From an uncultured Lachnospiraceae bacterium (GTDB taxonomy: Bacteria; Bacillota; Clostridia; Lachnospirales; Lachnospiraceae): a DNA stretch of 64,000 bases. A program made the translations under genes and the position numbers. Under the pieces are notes generated by a model. That model saw nothing but the letters and a program-made list of their open reading frames with translations. It was not told where the DNA came from and searched no databases. Numbering within the stretch: the stretch's first letter is position 1; each line of letters opens with the position of its first letter. The stretch covers positions 1 to 64,000 of the forward strand of contig CAKSBI010000001.1 of the NCBI GenBank assembly GCA_934437985.1, given 5' to 3'. Positions 19,675 through 28,257 of the stretch are shown here, piece after piece.

Positions 19675-20955
19675 TCAGATGTTAAGGTACTTCTCAAGTG
19701 ATACAAGCTTAACACATACCGTAAACAGTTCAGCAGCTGTCCTTAAGTCATCAACAGAAGGATACGTCGGGGCAATACGTATATTAGAATCCTTAGGATC
19801 ATTATGATATGGGTACGTTGCTCCTGCCCCGGTCATTACAACCCCGGCTTCCTTTGCCTTTACAACTATTGCCCTGGCACAGCCGTCAAGTGATTCAAAT
19901 GATATAAAATATCCTCCATTAGGCCTTATCCATTCCCCAATACCAAGTCCGCCAAGATTCTTATCAAGAATATCAAGAACCATCTCAAATTTTGGCCTTA
20001 TTATATCTGCGTGCTTTGACATATGAGCCTTAATTCCGTCAAGATCCTTAAGGAATCTTACATGTCTTAGCTGGTTGAGTTTATCGTGGCCGATTGTCTG
20101 CCATTTCATCCTTGACATTACATCACTGATATTATTCTCTGATGCAGCAAGTGCAGAAATACCACTTCCCGGGAATGTAATCTTAGATGTTGAAGCAAGC
20201 ATATATACCATGTCCGGATTACCGCACTTTTCACACTCTTCAAGTATATTCAAAAGCTCATCCTGCTTATCCTCATAAATGTGATGGACCACATATGCAT
20301 TATCCCATATTATCCTGAAATCCTTTGCCGCCGGCTTAAGTGCAGCAAATCTTTTAACAGTCTCATCTGAATATGTTACGCCCTGAGGGTTAGAGTACTT
20401 AGGCACACACCAGATTCCCTTAACTTCAGGATCATTATTGACATATTCTTCAACCATGTCCATGTCAGGGCCGTCTGCCGACATCGGTATGTTGATCATC
20501 TCAATTCCGAAGTACTCTGTAATAGCAAAATGTCTGTCATATCCCGGTACAGGACATAAAAATTTAACCCTGTCAAGCTTACCCCATGGAGTTCCACCCA
20601 TTATTCCCTTATTCATAGCTGTCGATATAAGGTCAAACATTATATTAAGACTTGAATTACCAAAAATAATAACATTGGAAGGGGATACTCCCATCATATC
20701 TGCCATCAGCTTCTTTGCTTCCGGCAAGCCTTCAGGTCCACCATAATTCCTGCAGTCTATTCCGGCATTATAGTCTGCATTACTGTCAACAATGTCCAGC
20801 ATAGGAAGTGACAGGTCAAGCTGTTCAGGAGCCGGCTTTCCCCTGGACATATCAAGATTAAGCCCTTTTGCTTTGTATTCATCATAGCTTTTCTTAACCC
20901 TGCTGTATTCTTCTTCAAGTTGTTCTTTTGACATTTTTGAATATGGTATAATCAT
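19675..20955 (-). CDS. Class I aminotransferase, aspartate aminotransferase Ic / MocR-like type
   Basis: The 426-residue protein is a fold-type I PLP enzyme with substrate-side motif RNYGGPEGLPEAK, FGNSSLNIM and the PLP lysine in STSKITFPGSGIS near residue 257. The arginine in SNIRIAPTYP near the end would bind the substrate carboxylate. The sequence matches the Aminotran_MocR (AspAT subgroup 1c) family, whose tested members transaminate aspartate with 2-oxoglutarate. Substrate is inferred from the family. A promoter (TTGATG-16-TACAAT) sits upstream, so it is likely a separate transcription unit from the dehydrogenase gene. Confidence 0.85.
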   Translation of the reverse strand: MIIPYSKMSKEQLEEEYSRVKKSYDEYKAKGLNLDMSRGKPAPEQLDLSLPMLDIVDSNADYNAGIDCRNYGGPEGLPEAKKLMADMMGVSPSNVIIFGNSSLNIMFDLISTAMNKGIMGGTPWGKLDRVKFLCPVPGYDRHFAITEYFGIEMINIPMSADGPDMDMVEEYVNNDPEVKGIWCVPKYSNPQGVTYSDETVKRFAALKPAAKDFRIIWDNAYVVHHIYEDKQDELLNILEECEKCGNPDMVYMLASTSKITFPGSGISALAASENNISDVMSRMKWQTIGHDKLNQLRHVRFLKDLDGIKAHMSKHADIIRPKFEMVLDILDKNLGGLGIGEWIRPNGGYFISFESLDGCARAIVVKAKEAGVVMTGAGATYPYHNDPKDSNIRIAPTYPSVDDLRTAAELFTVCVKLVSLEKYLNI

Positions 20956-20979
20956 AACTTTCCCTCCGATAGAGTATTA

Positions 20980-21007
20980 ATTGTATTACAAGTAGTATTT
21001 ACATCAA
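20980..21007 (-). promoter_or_regulatory. Sigma-A-like promoter for the aminotransferase gene
   Basis: Minus strand TTGATG (21002-21007), a 16-base spacer and TACAAT (20980-20985) lie about 25 bases before the start codon, which has GGAGG. Confidence 0.55.
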
Positions 21008-21037
21008 AAGTTATTATATACCTAAATACCTGAAATA

Positions 21038-22021
21038 TCAAGCAGTTATCTCATTTTCCAACACGGCGCCCTCAAAATATGCATTAATATTATTAATTGT
21101 ACATTCAGCTATATTATTAAGTGCTTCCTTTGTAAGAAATGCCTGATGGGAGGTTACAAGTACATTTGGCAGTGATAAAAACAGCTTCAGGATATCGTCC
21201 CTGATAATCATATTGGAGCAGTCTTCAAAGAAAAGCTCCGATTCTTCTTCATATACATCAAGTCCGGCTGCACCAACCCTGCCATCCCGGATGGCATTAT
21301 ATAATGATTCACTCTCAACCAGTCCGCCTCTTGAAGTATTGATAATATATACACCCTTCTTCATAATCTTAATTGTCTCAGAATTAATAATATGCCTAGT
21401 CTCATCAGTAAGCGGACAATGGAGGGATATAATGTCGCTTTCCTTAAATAATTCCTCCCTAGTCATGTAATTTATTCCGGACTCTTTATCAGGGTATACG
21501 TCATATGCGATAACATTCATCCCGAAGCCCTCACATATCTCTGCAAATATTTTACCTATTTTTCCGGTACCTATTATTCCTACAGTCTTTCCGTGAAGGT
21601 CAAAGCCTGTCAGGCCATTTAATGCAAAATTAAAATCCCTCGTTCTGAAATATGCCTTATGGATCTTTCTGTTAAGGCATAAAAGCAGTCCCATTGCATG
21701 CTCAGCAACTGCATATGGTGAATATCCCGGAACTCTCACCACAGTAATCTTAGCCGCCTCTGCCGAATGCAGGTCAACATTATTGAATCCCGAGCACCGC
21801 ATCGCTATCAGCCCTATACCCATTGCCGCAAGATTATCTATTACATTCTTATCTATAACATCATTTACAAATGCACAGATTGCATCACAGCCCTCCGCAA
21901 GCCTCACTGTATCCTGGTTCAGCTTGTTCTCAAGGTATTTTATGTCGATTCCACTGTGTGAAACATTGTCAAAGCTTTCCTTATCATATATCTTTGAATC
22001 ATAAAAAGCTATTTTATGCAT
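21038..22021 (-). CDS. D-2-hydroxyacid dehydrogenase, D-lactate dehydrogenase type
   Basis: The 327-residue NAD-dependent enzyme has the Rossmann motif GIIGTGKIGK near residue 150, the catalytic Arg in INTSRGGL near 236, Glu in GLDVYEEES near 262 and His in VTSHQAFLT near 297. The N-terminal AFYDSKIYD and the overall pattern resemble E. coli LdhA-type fermentative D-lactate dehydrogenases, which reduce pyruvate to D-lactate. A different 2-ketoacid substrate is possible. GGAGG precedes the ATG. Fermentative metabolism fits an anaerobic gut Clostridia. Confidence 0.85.
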   Translation of the reverse strand: MHKIAFYDSKIYDKESFDNVSHSGIDIKYLENKLNQDTVRLAEGCDAICAFVNDVIDKNVIDNLAAMGIGLIAMRCSGFNNVDLHSAEAAKITVVRVPGYSPYAVAEHAMGLLLCLNRKIHKAYFRTRDFNFALNGLTGFDLHGKTVGIIGTGKIGKIFAEICEGFGMNVIAYDVYPDKESGINYMTREELFKESDIISLHCPLTDETRHIINSETIKIMKKGVYIINTSRGGLVESESLYNAIRDGRVGAAGLDVYEEESELFFEDCSNMIIRDDILKLFLSLPNVLVTSHQAFLTKEALNNIAECTINNINAYFEGAVLENEITA

Positions 22022-22096
22022 TAACTTTTCCTCCTCATATTATTATCATTAATAATTGAAGATAGTATCTGCAAAAAACAGCTTTTTATTCTCTCA

Positions 22097-22684
22097 TTAT
22101 ATCCGGCTGATCTCCGTAAAAAATCTGCACACAGGAAATCCGACTACATTAAAATAATCACCCTCAATACCTTTTACATATCTTGAAAAATATCCCTGCA
22201 CCGCATATGCGCCTGCCTTATCCATGCTCTCACCAACACCGATATATTCATGTATCTGGCTGTCACTCATTGGCACAACATTAACATTAGTCGTTTCAGC
22301 AAAAGTAACCTGCCTGCCTGAAATCAGTTCATTAACACATACCCCGGTAATAACCTGATGAGTGTTACCCTGGAGCATTCTGATCATATCAAAGGCCTGC
22401 TCATATGAGCTAGGTTTGCCCATATGTATGTTATTACAAAAAACCATTGTATCCGCGCCGATCACATATATATTATCATACCCTTTACCACATGGGTTAT
22501 CCTGCAGCTTATTACGTATATCATTGCTCTTTAACGCGGCAAGCTCCATCACCATGCGTTCCGGAATAGTTTCAGTTATGACCTCTTCCACATTACCAGC
22601 CATAACCTCAAAGGAAATCCCGACCTGAGCCAGGATTTCCCTTCTACGCGGCGATGCCGATGCCAATATATATCTGTTATTCAT
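22097..22684 (-). CDS. maf: Maf-family nucleoside triphosphate pyrophosphatase
   Basis: The 195-residue protein has the Maf signature LASASPRRREIL at residues 7-18 and the catalytic VIGADTMVF with a later KPSSYEQAFDML-type motif (here KPSSYEQAFDMI). Maf proteins hydrolyse non-canonical or excess NTPs (dTTP/UTP type) and affect division. Its ATG overlaps the TAA of the upstream DUF4867 gene by one base (TAATG), a sign of translational coupling. Confidence 0.93.
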   Translation of the reverse strand: MNNRYILASASPRRREILAQVGISFEVMAGNVEEVITETIPERMVMELAALKSNDIRNKLQDNPCGKGYDNIYVIGADTMVFCNNIHMGKPSSYEQAFDMIRMLQGNTHQVITGVCVNELISGRQVTFAETTNVNVVPMSDSQIHEYIGVGESMDKAGAYAVQGYFSRYVKGIEGDYFNVVGFPVCRFFTEISRI

Positions 22685-23310
22685 TACAATACAGATATAT
22701 TCTCACCCTTAAGTCCGTTGTAAGCACCCTCAATCTTTGCATCCGGATGTGCAATGAGCCACTTATTTCTCGCAGTAAGAAGTCTGTCCTCTTTTGCTGC
22801 CGAAGGAACAACCTCAAGATCATAATTAGTCTCTGCAGGAAGCACGATTACTACCCTGAAGCTCTCTCCACCAACGCCACATGGTGCATAATGAAGTGTT
22901 GTTGCATAACACTCGATCATTGTTCCTGCCGGAAGAAGGAATGCTTCGATCTTAGATGTATCATATGTATTATCTTCTTCAATATCCTGCTGGCATCCAA
23001 ATAGCATTATTGCATCCGTACATGCAATATTGTACTCTGATGATCTGTGATACTCGACTGCATTAAGCAGGCTGTTATTACCATTGCAGTATCCGATCTC
23101 CGCAGGCATTCCACCATACAGGCTGTCATTGAACTCCTTTCCAATAGGAAGTGCTTCAAGCACAGGATCAGAAGCAATATATATAACTTCGTCACCAGGC
23201 ATTGGTGTAGCCTCCATCCTGGCAATAAGCTCTGTACAGTCATAATCTGTAATTACCCTTGCGTACTTTCTAAATGCTGGATCTGTAATCTTTTTAACCT
23301 CAATTGACAT
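22684..23310 (-). CDS. DUF4867 family protein, cupin-like
   Basis: The 208-residue protein matches the DUF4867 family in length and in landmarks: EYHRSSEYN, LFGCQQDI, TSKIEAFLLPAGT, TLHYAPC and the C-terminal RNKWLIAHP. The pattern of paired His/Glu residues (EYH, EAF, LHYAPC) suggests a cupin-like metal site, as in ureidoglycolate lyase or sugar isomerases, but no activity is known to me. GGAGG precedes the ATG. It is translationally coupled to maf. Its upstream region is an insertion-like palindromic element, so its promoter may lie at that junction. Confidence 0.8.
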   Translation of the reverse strand: MSIEVKKITDPAFRKYARVITDYDCTELIARMEATPMPGDEVIYIASDPVLEALPIGKEFNDSLYGGMPAEIGYCNGNNSLLNAVEYHRSSEYNIACTDAIMLFGCQQDIEEDNTYDTSKIEAFLLPAGTMIECYATTLHYAPCGVGGESFRVVIVLPAETNYDLEVVPSAAKEDRLLTARNKWLIAHPDAKIEGAYNGLKGENISVL

Positions 23311-23350
23311 AAATATAGTCCTCCTTCTATATTAATAAATTATATATTAT

Positions 23351-23498
23351 GATGTCGGGGTCAAAAGCCCCCGACTTTGATGCCTACGGATTGTTCCGTG
23401 CTTCGCACTCCCAAAGTCCTACCCAATATTCGCATATCGTGGGATTATCATCCCACTTTTATGCTCATATGGGCGAAAGACCTTGGAACCCTGGCATC
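23351..23498. repeat. MITE/REP-like palindromic element, 148 bp
   Basis: The ends (GATGTCGGGGTCAAAAG at 23351-23367, and the reverse complement of CTTGGAACCCTGGCATC at 23482-23498) are imperfect inverted repeats. The left end also folds on itself (gtcggggtcaaaagcccccgac). Inside are further hairpins: acgga/tccgt, gtgc-ttc-gcac and gtggga/tcccac. It sits in AT-rich sequence between two same-strand genes and encodes nothing. A 33-base relative is at 12498-12530. Such elements in Lachnospiraceae intergenic regions are probably non-autonomous repeats; here it may also end transcription of the EAL gene. Confidence 0.65.
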
Positions 23499-23509
23499 AT
23501 ATTATATTA

Positions 23510-25879
23510 TTAATCAAATGCCAGCTTATCAAATGCGGCAACATTAACCGGCCTCGAATAATAATAACCCTGTGCAACACGGCATCCTGCCTCCTTAAGT
23601 GCTTCAACCTGCTCTTTTGTCTCAACACCCTCAACAACAATATCCATATTCTGACTGTTAATAAGGGATACAGTACCTGAAACCAGTAATCTGTCCCTCT
23701 CACTGTTACATATCTCGCTGATAAATTCCTTATCAAGCTTAACTATATCGAATGGTGCTGACTTTAATGTATTAAGCGAGGAATATCCCGAAGCAAAATC
23801 ATCCATCAGCAATACAAAATGATTCTCTTTCAGCCGCTCCATCAGATGGTACAATTCATCTATATCATCAAGCAGTGCACTCTCCGTAAATTCAAGCTCA
23901 AGTAGTTCTGGCGGAATGTTGTACTTCTTCACAAGGTTAACAACCTTCTCAACGAAATGCTTATCATATATATGAACCCTTGAAACATTAACAGACACAG
24001 GAACCGGCTTCAATCCCATCTTAATCCACTTACTGATGTGCTTACATGTCTCTTCCCATACGAATTCATCAAGCGATATAATGAAACCATTTTTTTCAAA
24101 TATAGGAACAAACATATCAGGTCTTATAAGTCCCTTTTCAGGATGTTCCCATCTGACAAGGGCTTCCGCACCTACAACCCTGCCTGTGACCATATCACAC
24201 TTAGGCTGGAGCAGGATAAAGAACTGGTTCTGTTCAATTGCACTATGCATATTGGTCTCAATAAACTTAATATCAGTATTCTTTCTTCCTATCGCATTAT
24301 CATAATATGAAAATGTATTGAGAAGATTACCCTTTATCACACTAAGCGCAACCCCGGCACGATCGCACATGAGATATACGGGGATATCCTTTTCCGCCTC
24401 AAGATATATTCCAAAATGCGGATTAAGTTCTACCATAATATCATATTTTACAATGTCTTCTTTTATATTAAGCAGAACCGACTCAAGCTCACACTTGTCA
24501 GTGTGCTTAATGCACATTACAAAAATGTCACCCGATAATCTTCCACATATACTGTCCTCAGGCAGGTACCTGTTAATGCAGTCTGCAATATGAAGCAGTA
24601 TATTATTGCCCACATGCCAGTTATACAGATCGTTAATTATCCTGAAATGGTCAATATCCAGCCTGACAATGGCATACTTTCTTGCAGGATCAGCATTAGA
24701 CTTAATAAGCCTTTCAGCCATGTTATAAAATGTAGATATATTATATACCTTAGTTGTATCATCATATTCCGCAATATGCTTAAGTGTATCTATCGTCTCA
24801 TTGAATGCCAACGCAAGCTCGCCAAACTCATCATCACTGTCAACTGTCATCCTATTATCATACTTACCATCGGCAATATCCCTTGTGCTTTTCGTCACAA
24901 GCCTGACCCTCTCAACAAACCTCACAATAAATATGGTCATAACAACCGTAAGGATAACAGCCGCAATAAGAAACGTTACCAAAAGAGGCAGGGCAATCTT
25001 ATTAACACTGCCGGCAACCTTATCACGGTCTATCATATAGACTATGTTCCAGTCCTTATCCACTGCCCGGACTGTTACCAGTCTGTACTTTTTGTCCCTG
25101 AAAGTTACTTCCTTCCTCTTGGTTATATCAGTATCACTGATAAACTTTTCAGCATATTCATACCTCTCACTTGTTACACCATCAGAAAAGTACAGCAGTT
25201 CACCGGACTGATCAAGAATGAATACAATTGCCGTATCATAACCTTCAAGTACATAAAGCTTATTAATATATCTCATTGATATGTCAATTCCATATGCACC
25301 TATTAATACATTAGTCTTCCTGTCAAAAACCGGGCTTACGACACTTATGACCCTGTCATTGTCCTCAGACCCGTTAATATCCGTAACATATGCCTTAGAC
25401 TTATATATCTCACCCACATTAAGCATATTAACATCGTACCATGCATACTCTGAAAAATCCGTAACTGAATTATTCACGTAATTACAGTATTCATCACTCT
25501 GGAAGTAATGCTTATCGAATATGGATATCCACGATGATGTAATTATACTCTTATCAAATGCCGCATAATCATTCATCAGCTTAACAGCCTTAGTCTGAAA
25601 ATAAATCTTTTGTCTGGAGTCATAATTAACCATATAATTATACATCACGTCATAGCCATCTTCAAAACCGATCATACCGGCAACGTTATCTATTGCTTCA
25701 TTAACTTCGGAATTCTTTGCAGCCGCCTGCTCCTGTACCCCCTGATTGATCATACTGATCCTGTTCTGGGACACAACACTGTAACATACAACAGACGCAA
25801 CAACGAGAACAAAAAGTGCCGGAAATAATGTACTTGCCATGTACTTAAGACCAAGCTTACTGACTTTATGCTTCTTCAT
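23510..25879 (-). CDS. Membrane dCACHE-HAMP-GGDEF(degenerate)-EAL cyclic-di-GMP phosphodiesterase
   Basis: The 789-residue protein has an N-terminal membrane helix (about 14-36), an extracellular dCACHE-like sensor (about 40-295), a second helix (about 300-325), HAMP, a GGDEF domain and a C-terminal EAL domain. The GGDEF active site reads SGDIF and so is unlikely to make c-di-GMP, although RLDIDHF is kept and GTP binding is possible. The EAL site looks complete: EALVRW, VNVS, ELEFTES, MDDFASGYSSL, VKLDKEF and VVEGVET. The protein should hydrolyse c-di-GMP in response to an external ligand. The ATG at 25879 has GAGGTG upstream. It is transcribed from its own strong promoter directly after the serS terminator. 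Confidence 0.92.
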   Translation of the reverse strand: MKKHKVSKLGLKYMASTLFPALFVLVVASVVCYSVVSQNRISMINQGVQEQAAAKNSEVNEAIDNVAGMIGFEDGYDVMYNYMVNYDSRQKIYFQTKAVKLMNDYAAFDKSIITSSWISIFDKHYFQSDEYCNYVNNSVTDFSEYAWYDVNMLNVGEIYKSKAYVTDINGSEDNDRVISVVSPVFDRKTNVLIGAYGIDISMRYINKLYVLEGYDTAIVFILDQSGELLYFSDGVTSERYEYAEKFISDTDITKRKEVTFRDKKYRLVTVRAVDKDWNIVYMIDRDKVAGSVNKIALPLLVTFLIAAVILTVVMTIFIVRFVERVRLVTKSTRDIADGKYDNRMTVDSDDEFGELALAFNETIDTLKHIAEYDDTTKVYNISTFYNMAERLIKSNADPARKYAIVRLDIDHFRIINDLYNWHVGNNILLHIADCINRYLPEDSICGRLSGDIFVMCIKHTDKCELESVLLNIKEDIVKYDIMVELNPHFGIYLEAEKDIPVYLMCDRAGVALSVIKGNLLNTFSYYDNAIGRKNTDIKFIETNMHSAIEQNQFFILLQPKCDMVTGRVVGAEALVRWEHPEKGLIRPDMFVPIFEKNGFIISLDEFVWEETCKHISKWIKMGLKPVPVSVNVSRVHIYDKHFVEKVVNLVKKYNIPPELLELEFTESALLDDIDELYHLMERLKENHFVLLMDDFASGYSSLNTLKSAPFDIVKLDKEFISEICNSERDRLLVSGTVSLINSQNMDIVVEGVETKEQVEALKEAGCRVAQGYYYSRPVNVAAFDKLAFD

Positions 25880-25921
25880 TCCCGCACCTCTCTCTATCCA
25901 ATACAATTTCACACACAAGCA

Positions 25922-25950
25922 AGTATACCAAAAAAACACAGTACAGTCAA
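25922..25950 (-). promoter_or_regulatory. Sigma-A promoter for the EAL phosphodiesterase gene
   Basis: Minus strand TTGACT (25945-25950), a 17-base spacer and TATACT (25922-25927) lie 43 bases before the start codon and directly beside the serS terminator. Confidence 0.82.
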
Positions 25951-25979
25951 CAAAACAGGGCTAACTTTCCAGCCCTGTT
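25951..25979 (-). terminator. Rho-independent terminator of the hisS-suf-serS operon
   Basis: On the minus strand a 9-bp stem (AACAGGGCT/AGCCCTGTT) with an 8-base loop is followed by TTTTGTT. It lies about 40 bases after the serS stop codon. Confidence 0.82.
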
Positions 25980-26018
25980 ATTGTTATTATATATTATCCA
26001 GACTAATATTATCTGCGC

Positions 26019-27299
26019 CTACGGTTCAATCCTTGTCTTGCCACCCATATATGGACGAAGTGCTTCCGGAATGTTGACAGAACCATCTTCATTAAGATTA
26101 TTTTCCAGGAAAGCAATAAGCATTCTTGGAGGTGCAACAACGGTATTATTCAGGGTATGCGCAAATACCGTACCATCTTCACCTTTATATCTTATCTTAA
26201 GTCTTCTTGCCTGTGCATCACTAAGATTAGAACAGCTTCCCACTTCAAAATACTTCTTCTGGCGAGGTGACCATGCCTCCACGTCAACAGACTTAACCTT
26301 AAGATCTGCAAGATCACCTGAACAGCATTCAAGTGTTCTTACAGGGATATCCATGCTTCTGAACAGATCTACCGTATTCTTCCATAACTTATCAAACCAC
26401 ACAGGACTCTCTTCAGGCTTACACACTACTATCATTTCCTGTTTCTCAAACTGGTGGATACGGTACACACCACGCTCTTCTATACCATGGGCACCTTTTT
26501 CTTTTCTGAAACACGGCGAGTAGCTTGTAAGTGTCTGTGGCAGATCTGCCTCCGGAATAATTGTATCGATAAACTTACCGATCATTGAATGCTCACTTGT
26601 TCCAATAAGATACAGATCCTCGCCCTCTATCTTATACATCATTGCATCCATTTCATCAAAGCTCATTACACCTGTTACGACATTACTTCTTATCATGAAT
26701 GGAGGAATACAGTATGTAAATCCCCTGTCTATCATAAAGTCCCTTGCATAAGATATAACTGCCGAATGAAGCCTGGCAATATCCCCCATAAGATAGTAGA
26801 ATCCATTACCGGCAACCTTTCTTGCTGAATCAAGGTCTATACCATGAAGCTTTTCCATTATATCGGTATGGTAAGGTATCTCAAAGTCAGGTACAACAGG
26901 ATCGCCAAATCTCTCTGCTTCAACATTCTCGCTGTCATCTTTTCCTATCGGAACGCTCGGATCAATGATATTAGGAATTGTCATCATTATCTTCTTGACT
27001 TTTTCCTGTAACTGTGCTTCCTTTTCCTGGAGTGCAGCAAGCTCTTCAGCATTAGCAGCAACTTTTTTCTTCATCTCTTCGGCTTCGTCCTTCTTACCCT
27101 CTTTCATAAGCACACCGATCATCTTTGAATCAGAATTACGGCCTGCCCTGAGTGCATCTGCTTTCTGCTGGGTCTCCCTTGCTTCCCTGTCAAGCTCAAT
27201 CACCTCATCCACAAGCGGCAGCTTATGGTCCTGAAACTTATTCTTTATATTCTGTTTTACTATCTCAGGATTCTCCCTGACAAATTTCATATCTAACAT
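26019..27299 (-). CDS. serS: Seryl-tRNA synthetase
   Basis: The 426-residue protein is full length for bacterial SerRS. It begins MLDMKFVRENPEIV, followed by a long antiparallel coiled-coil arm (about 30-105) that binds tRNA. The class II core follows, with motif 2 YSPCFRKEKGAHGIEERGVYRIHQFEKQE and motif 3 ending in NNTVVAPPRMLIAFLENN. It charges tRNA-Ser in the cytoplasm. It is the last gene of the apparent hisS-sufC-sufB operon, and a clear terminator follows. AGGAGG is 11 bases before the ATG. Confidence 0.97.
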   Translation of the reverse strand: MLDMKFVRENPEIVKQNIKNKFQDHKLPLVDEVIELDREARETQQKADALRAGRNSDSKMIGVLMKEGKKDEAEEMKKKVAANAEELAALQEKEAQLQEKVKKIMMTIPNIIDPSVPIGKDDSENVEAERFGDPVVPDFEIPYHTDIMEKLHGIDLDSARKVAGNGFYYLMGDIARLHSAVISYARDFMIDRGFTYCIPPFMIRSNVVTGVMSFDEMDAMMYKIEGEDLYLIGTSEHSMIGKFIDTIIPEADLPQTLTSYSPCFRKEKGAHGIEERGVYRIHQFEKQEMIVVCKPEESPVWFDKLWKNTVDLFRSMDIPVRTLECCSGDLADLKVKSVDVEAWSPRQKKYFEVGSCSNLSDAQARRLKIRYKGEDGTVFAHTLNNTVVAPPRMLIAFLENNLNEDGSVNIPEALRPYMGGKTRIEP

Positions 27300-27320
27300 T
27301 TTATCTATATCCTCCTAAAA

Positions 27321-28241
27321 TTATTTCAAAAAACCACTGACAATCTGTTCCTCTGCTTCCTTTTCAGTAAGCCCCAGTGTCATAAGCTTTATCAGCTGTT
27401 CTCCTGCAATCTTGCCGATTGCAGCTTCATGTATCAGGCTTGCATCGATATGGTTAGCGGTAATCTCAGGTATTGCACTGACACTTGCATTATCCATAAT
27501 GATGGCATCACATTCCGTATGTCCGGCGCATTTGTTATTACCATTAATTTTTGAATAAAATACCTGATGTGAATTATCCCTGGCAACTGACCTTGATACA
27601 ACATCCGTGCTGCTGTCCGCCCCATCCATATCAACAACAAATGATGTCTCCGCCGACTGGTTGCCATGGGTCATGATCTTCTCTTTTATAATAAGCCTGG
27701 CACCATCAGCGAGCCTGGCCTGTGTGGTACGTTTTGTAGAATCGATTCCCTTTATCTGTACAGTATCCATCTCCATACAGCTGCCGGTTCCAAGCTCTAC
27801 AATTGTAGCAGGATTCATGATATTACCACCCTGTCCGTCACCTTCTCCATAATGCTTTTCAATATATCTTACATGAGAATTCCTGCCAATGAAAAAGCTG
27901 TGTATTCCATCATGTCTGGAATCCATGTCACCACCATTATGGATACCGCATCCGGCTACAATTGTTATATCACAGTCCTCACCTATGATAAAGTCATTAT
28001 ATACCAGATCCTCAAGCCCTGACTGGCTGAGAACTACCGGTATATGAACACTTTCATTCTTAGTCCCGGGTCTGATGATTATATCTATACCCGGTTTATC
28101 CTCTTTTGTCACAATATCAATATTGGCTGTTGTGGCTCTTGAATCAAGCCTGCCATTAGCTCTGATATTGTATGCACCGGCCGGAACTTCGTGCAGACCG
28201 GATACGGCTTCAAGAAGATTCTTCTGAATTGCATCCATCAT
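27321..28241 (-). CDS. SufB/SufD-family Fe-S cluster assembly scaffold (minimal SUF type)
   Basis: The 306-residue protein is a short SufB/SufD core (beta-helix) protein. The C-terminal region keeps features tied to SufB scaffold function: a cysteine in HTECDAI near residue 243 and the IHEAAIGKI motif with Glu near 271, matching the essential Cys and Glu of E. coli SufB by pattern. The long N-terminal part of SufB is missing. It follows the SufC-like ATPase by 16 bases. No SufS, SufU, SufE or separate SufD is nearby, so this resembles the two-gene minimal SUF-like (SMS-type) systems of anaerobes. The ATG at 28241 has AAGGAG 6 bases upstream. Confidence 0.85.
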   Translation of the reverse strand: MMDAIQKNLLEAVSGLHEVPAGAYNIRANGRLDSRATTANIDIVTKEDKPGIDIIIRPGTKNESVHIPVVLSQSGLEDLVYNDFIIGEDCDITIVAGCGIHNGGDMDSRHDGIHSFFIGRNSHVRYIEKHYGEGDGQGGNIMNPATIVELGTGSCMEMDTVQIKGIDSTKRTTQARLADGARLIIKEKIMTHGNQSAETSFVVDMDGADSSTDVVSRSVARDNSHQVFYSKINGNNKCAGHTECDAIIMDNASVSAIPEITANHIDASLIHEAAIGKIAGEQLIKLMTLGLTEKEAEEQIVSGFLK

Positions 28242-28257
28242 TATACACTCCTTCCGG

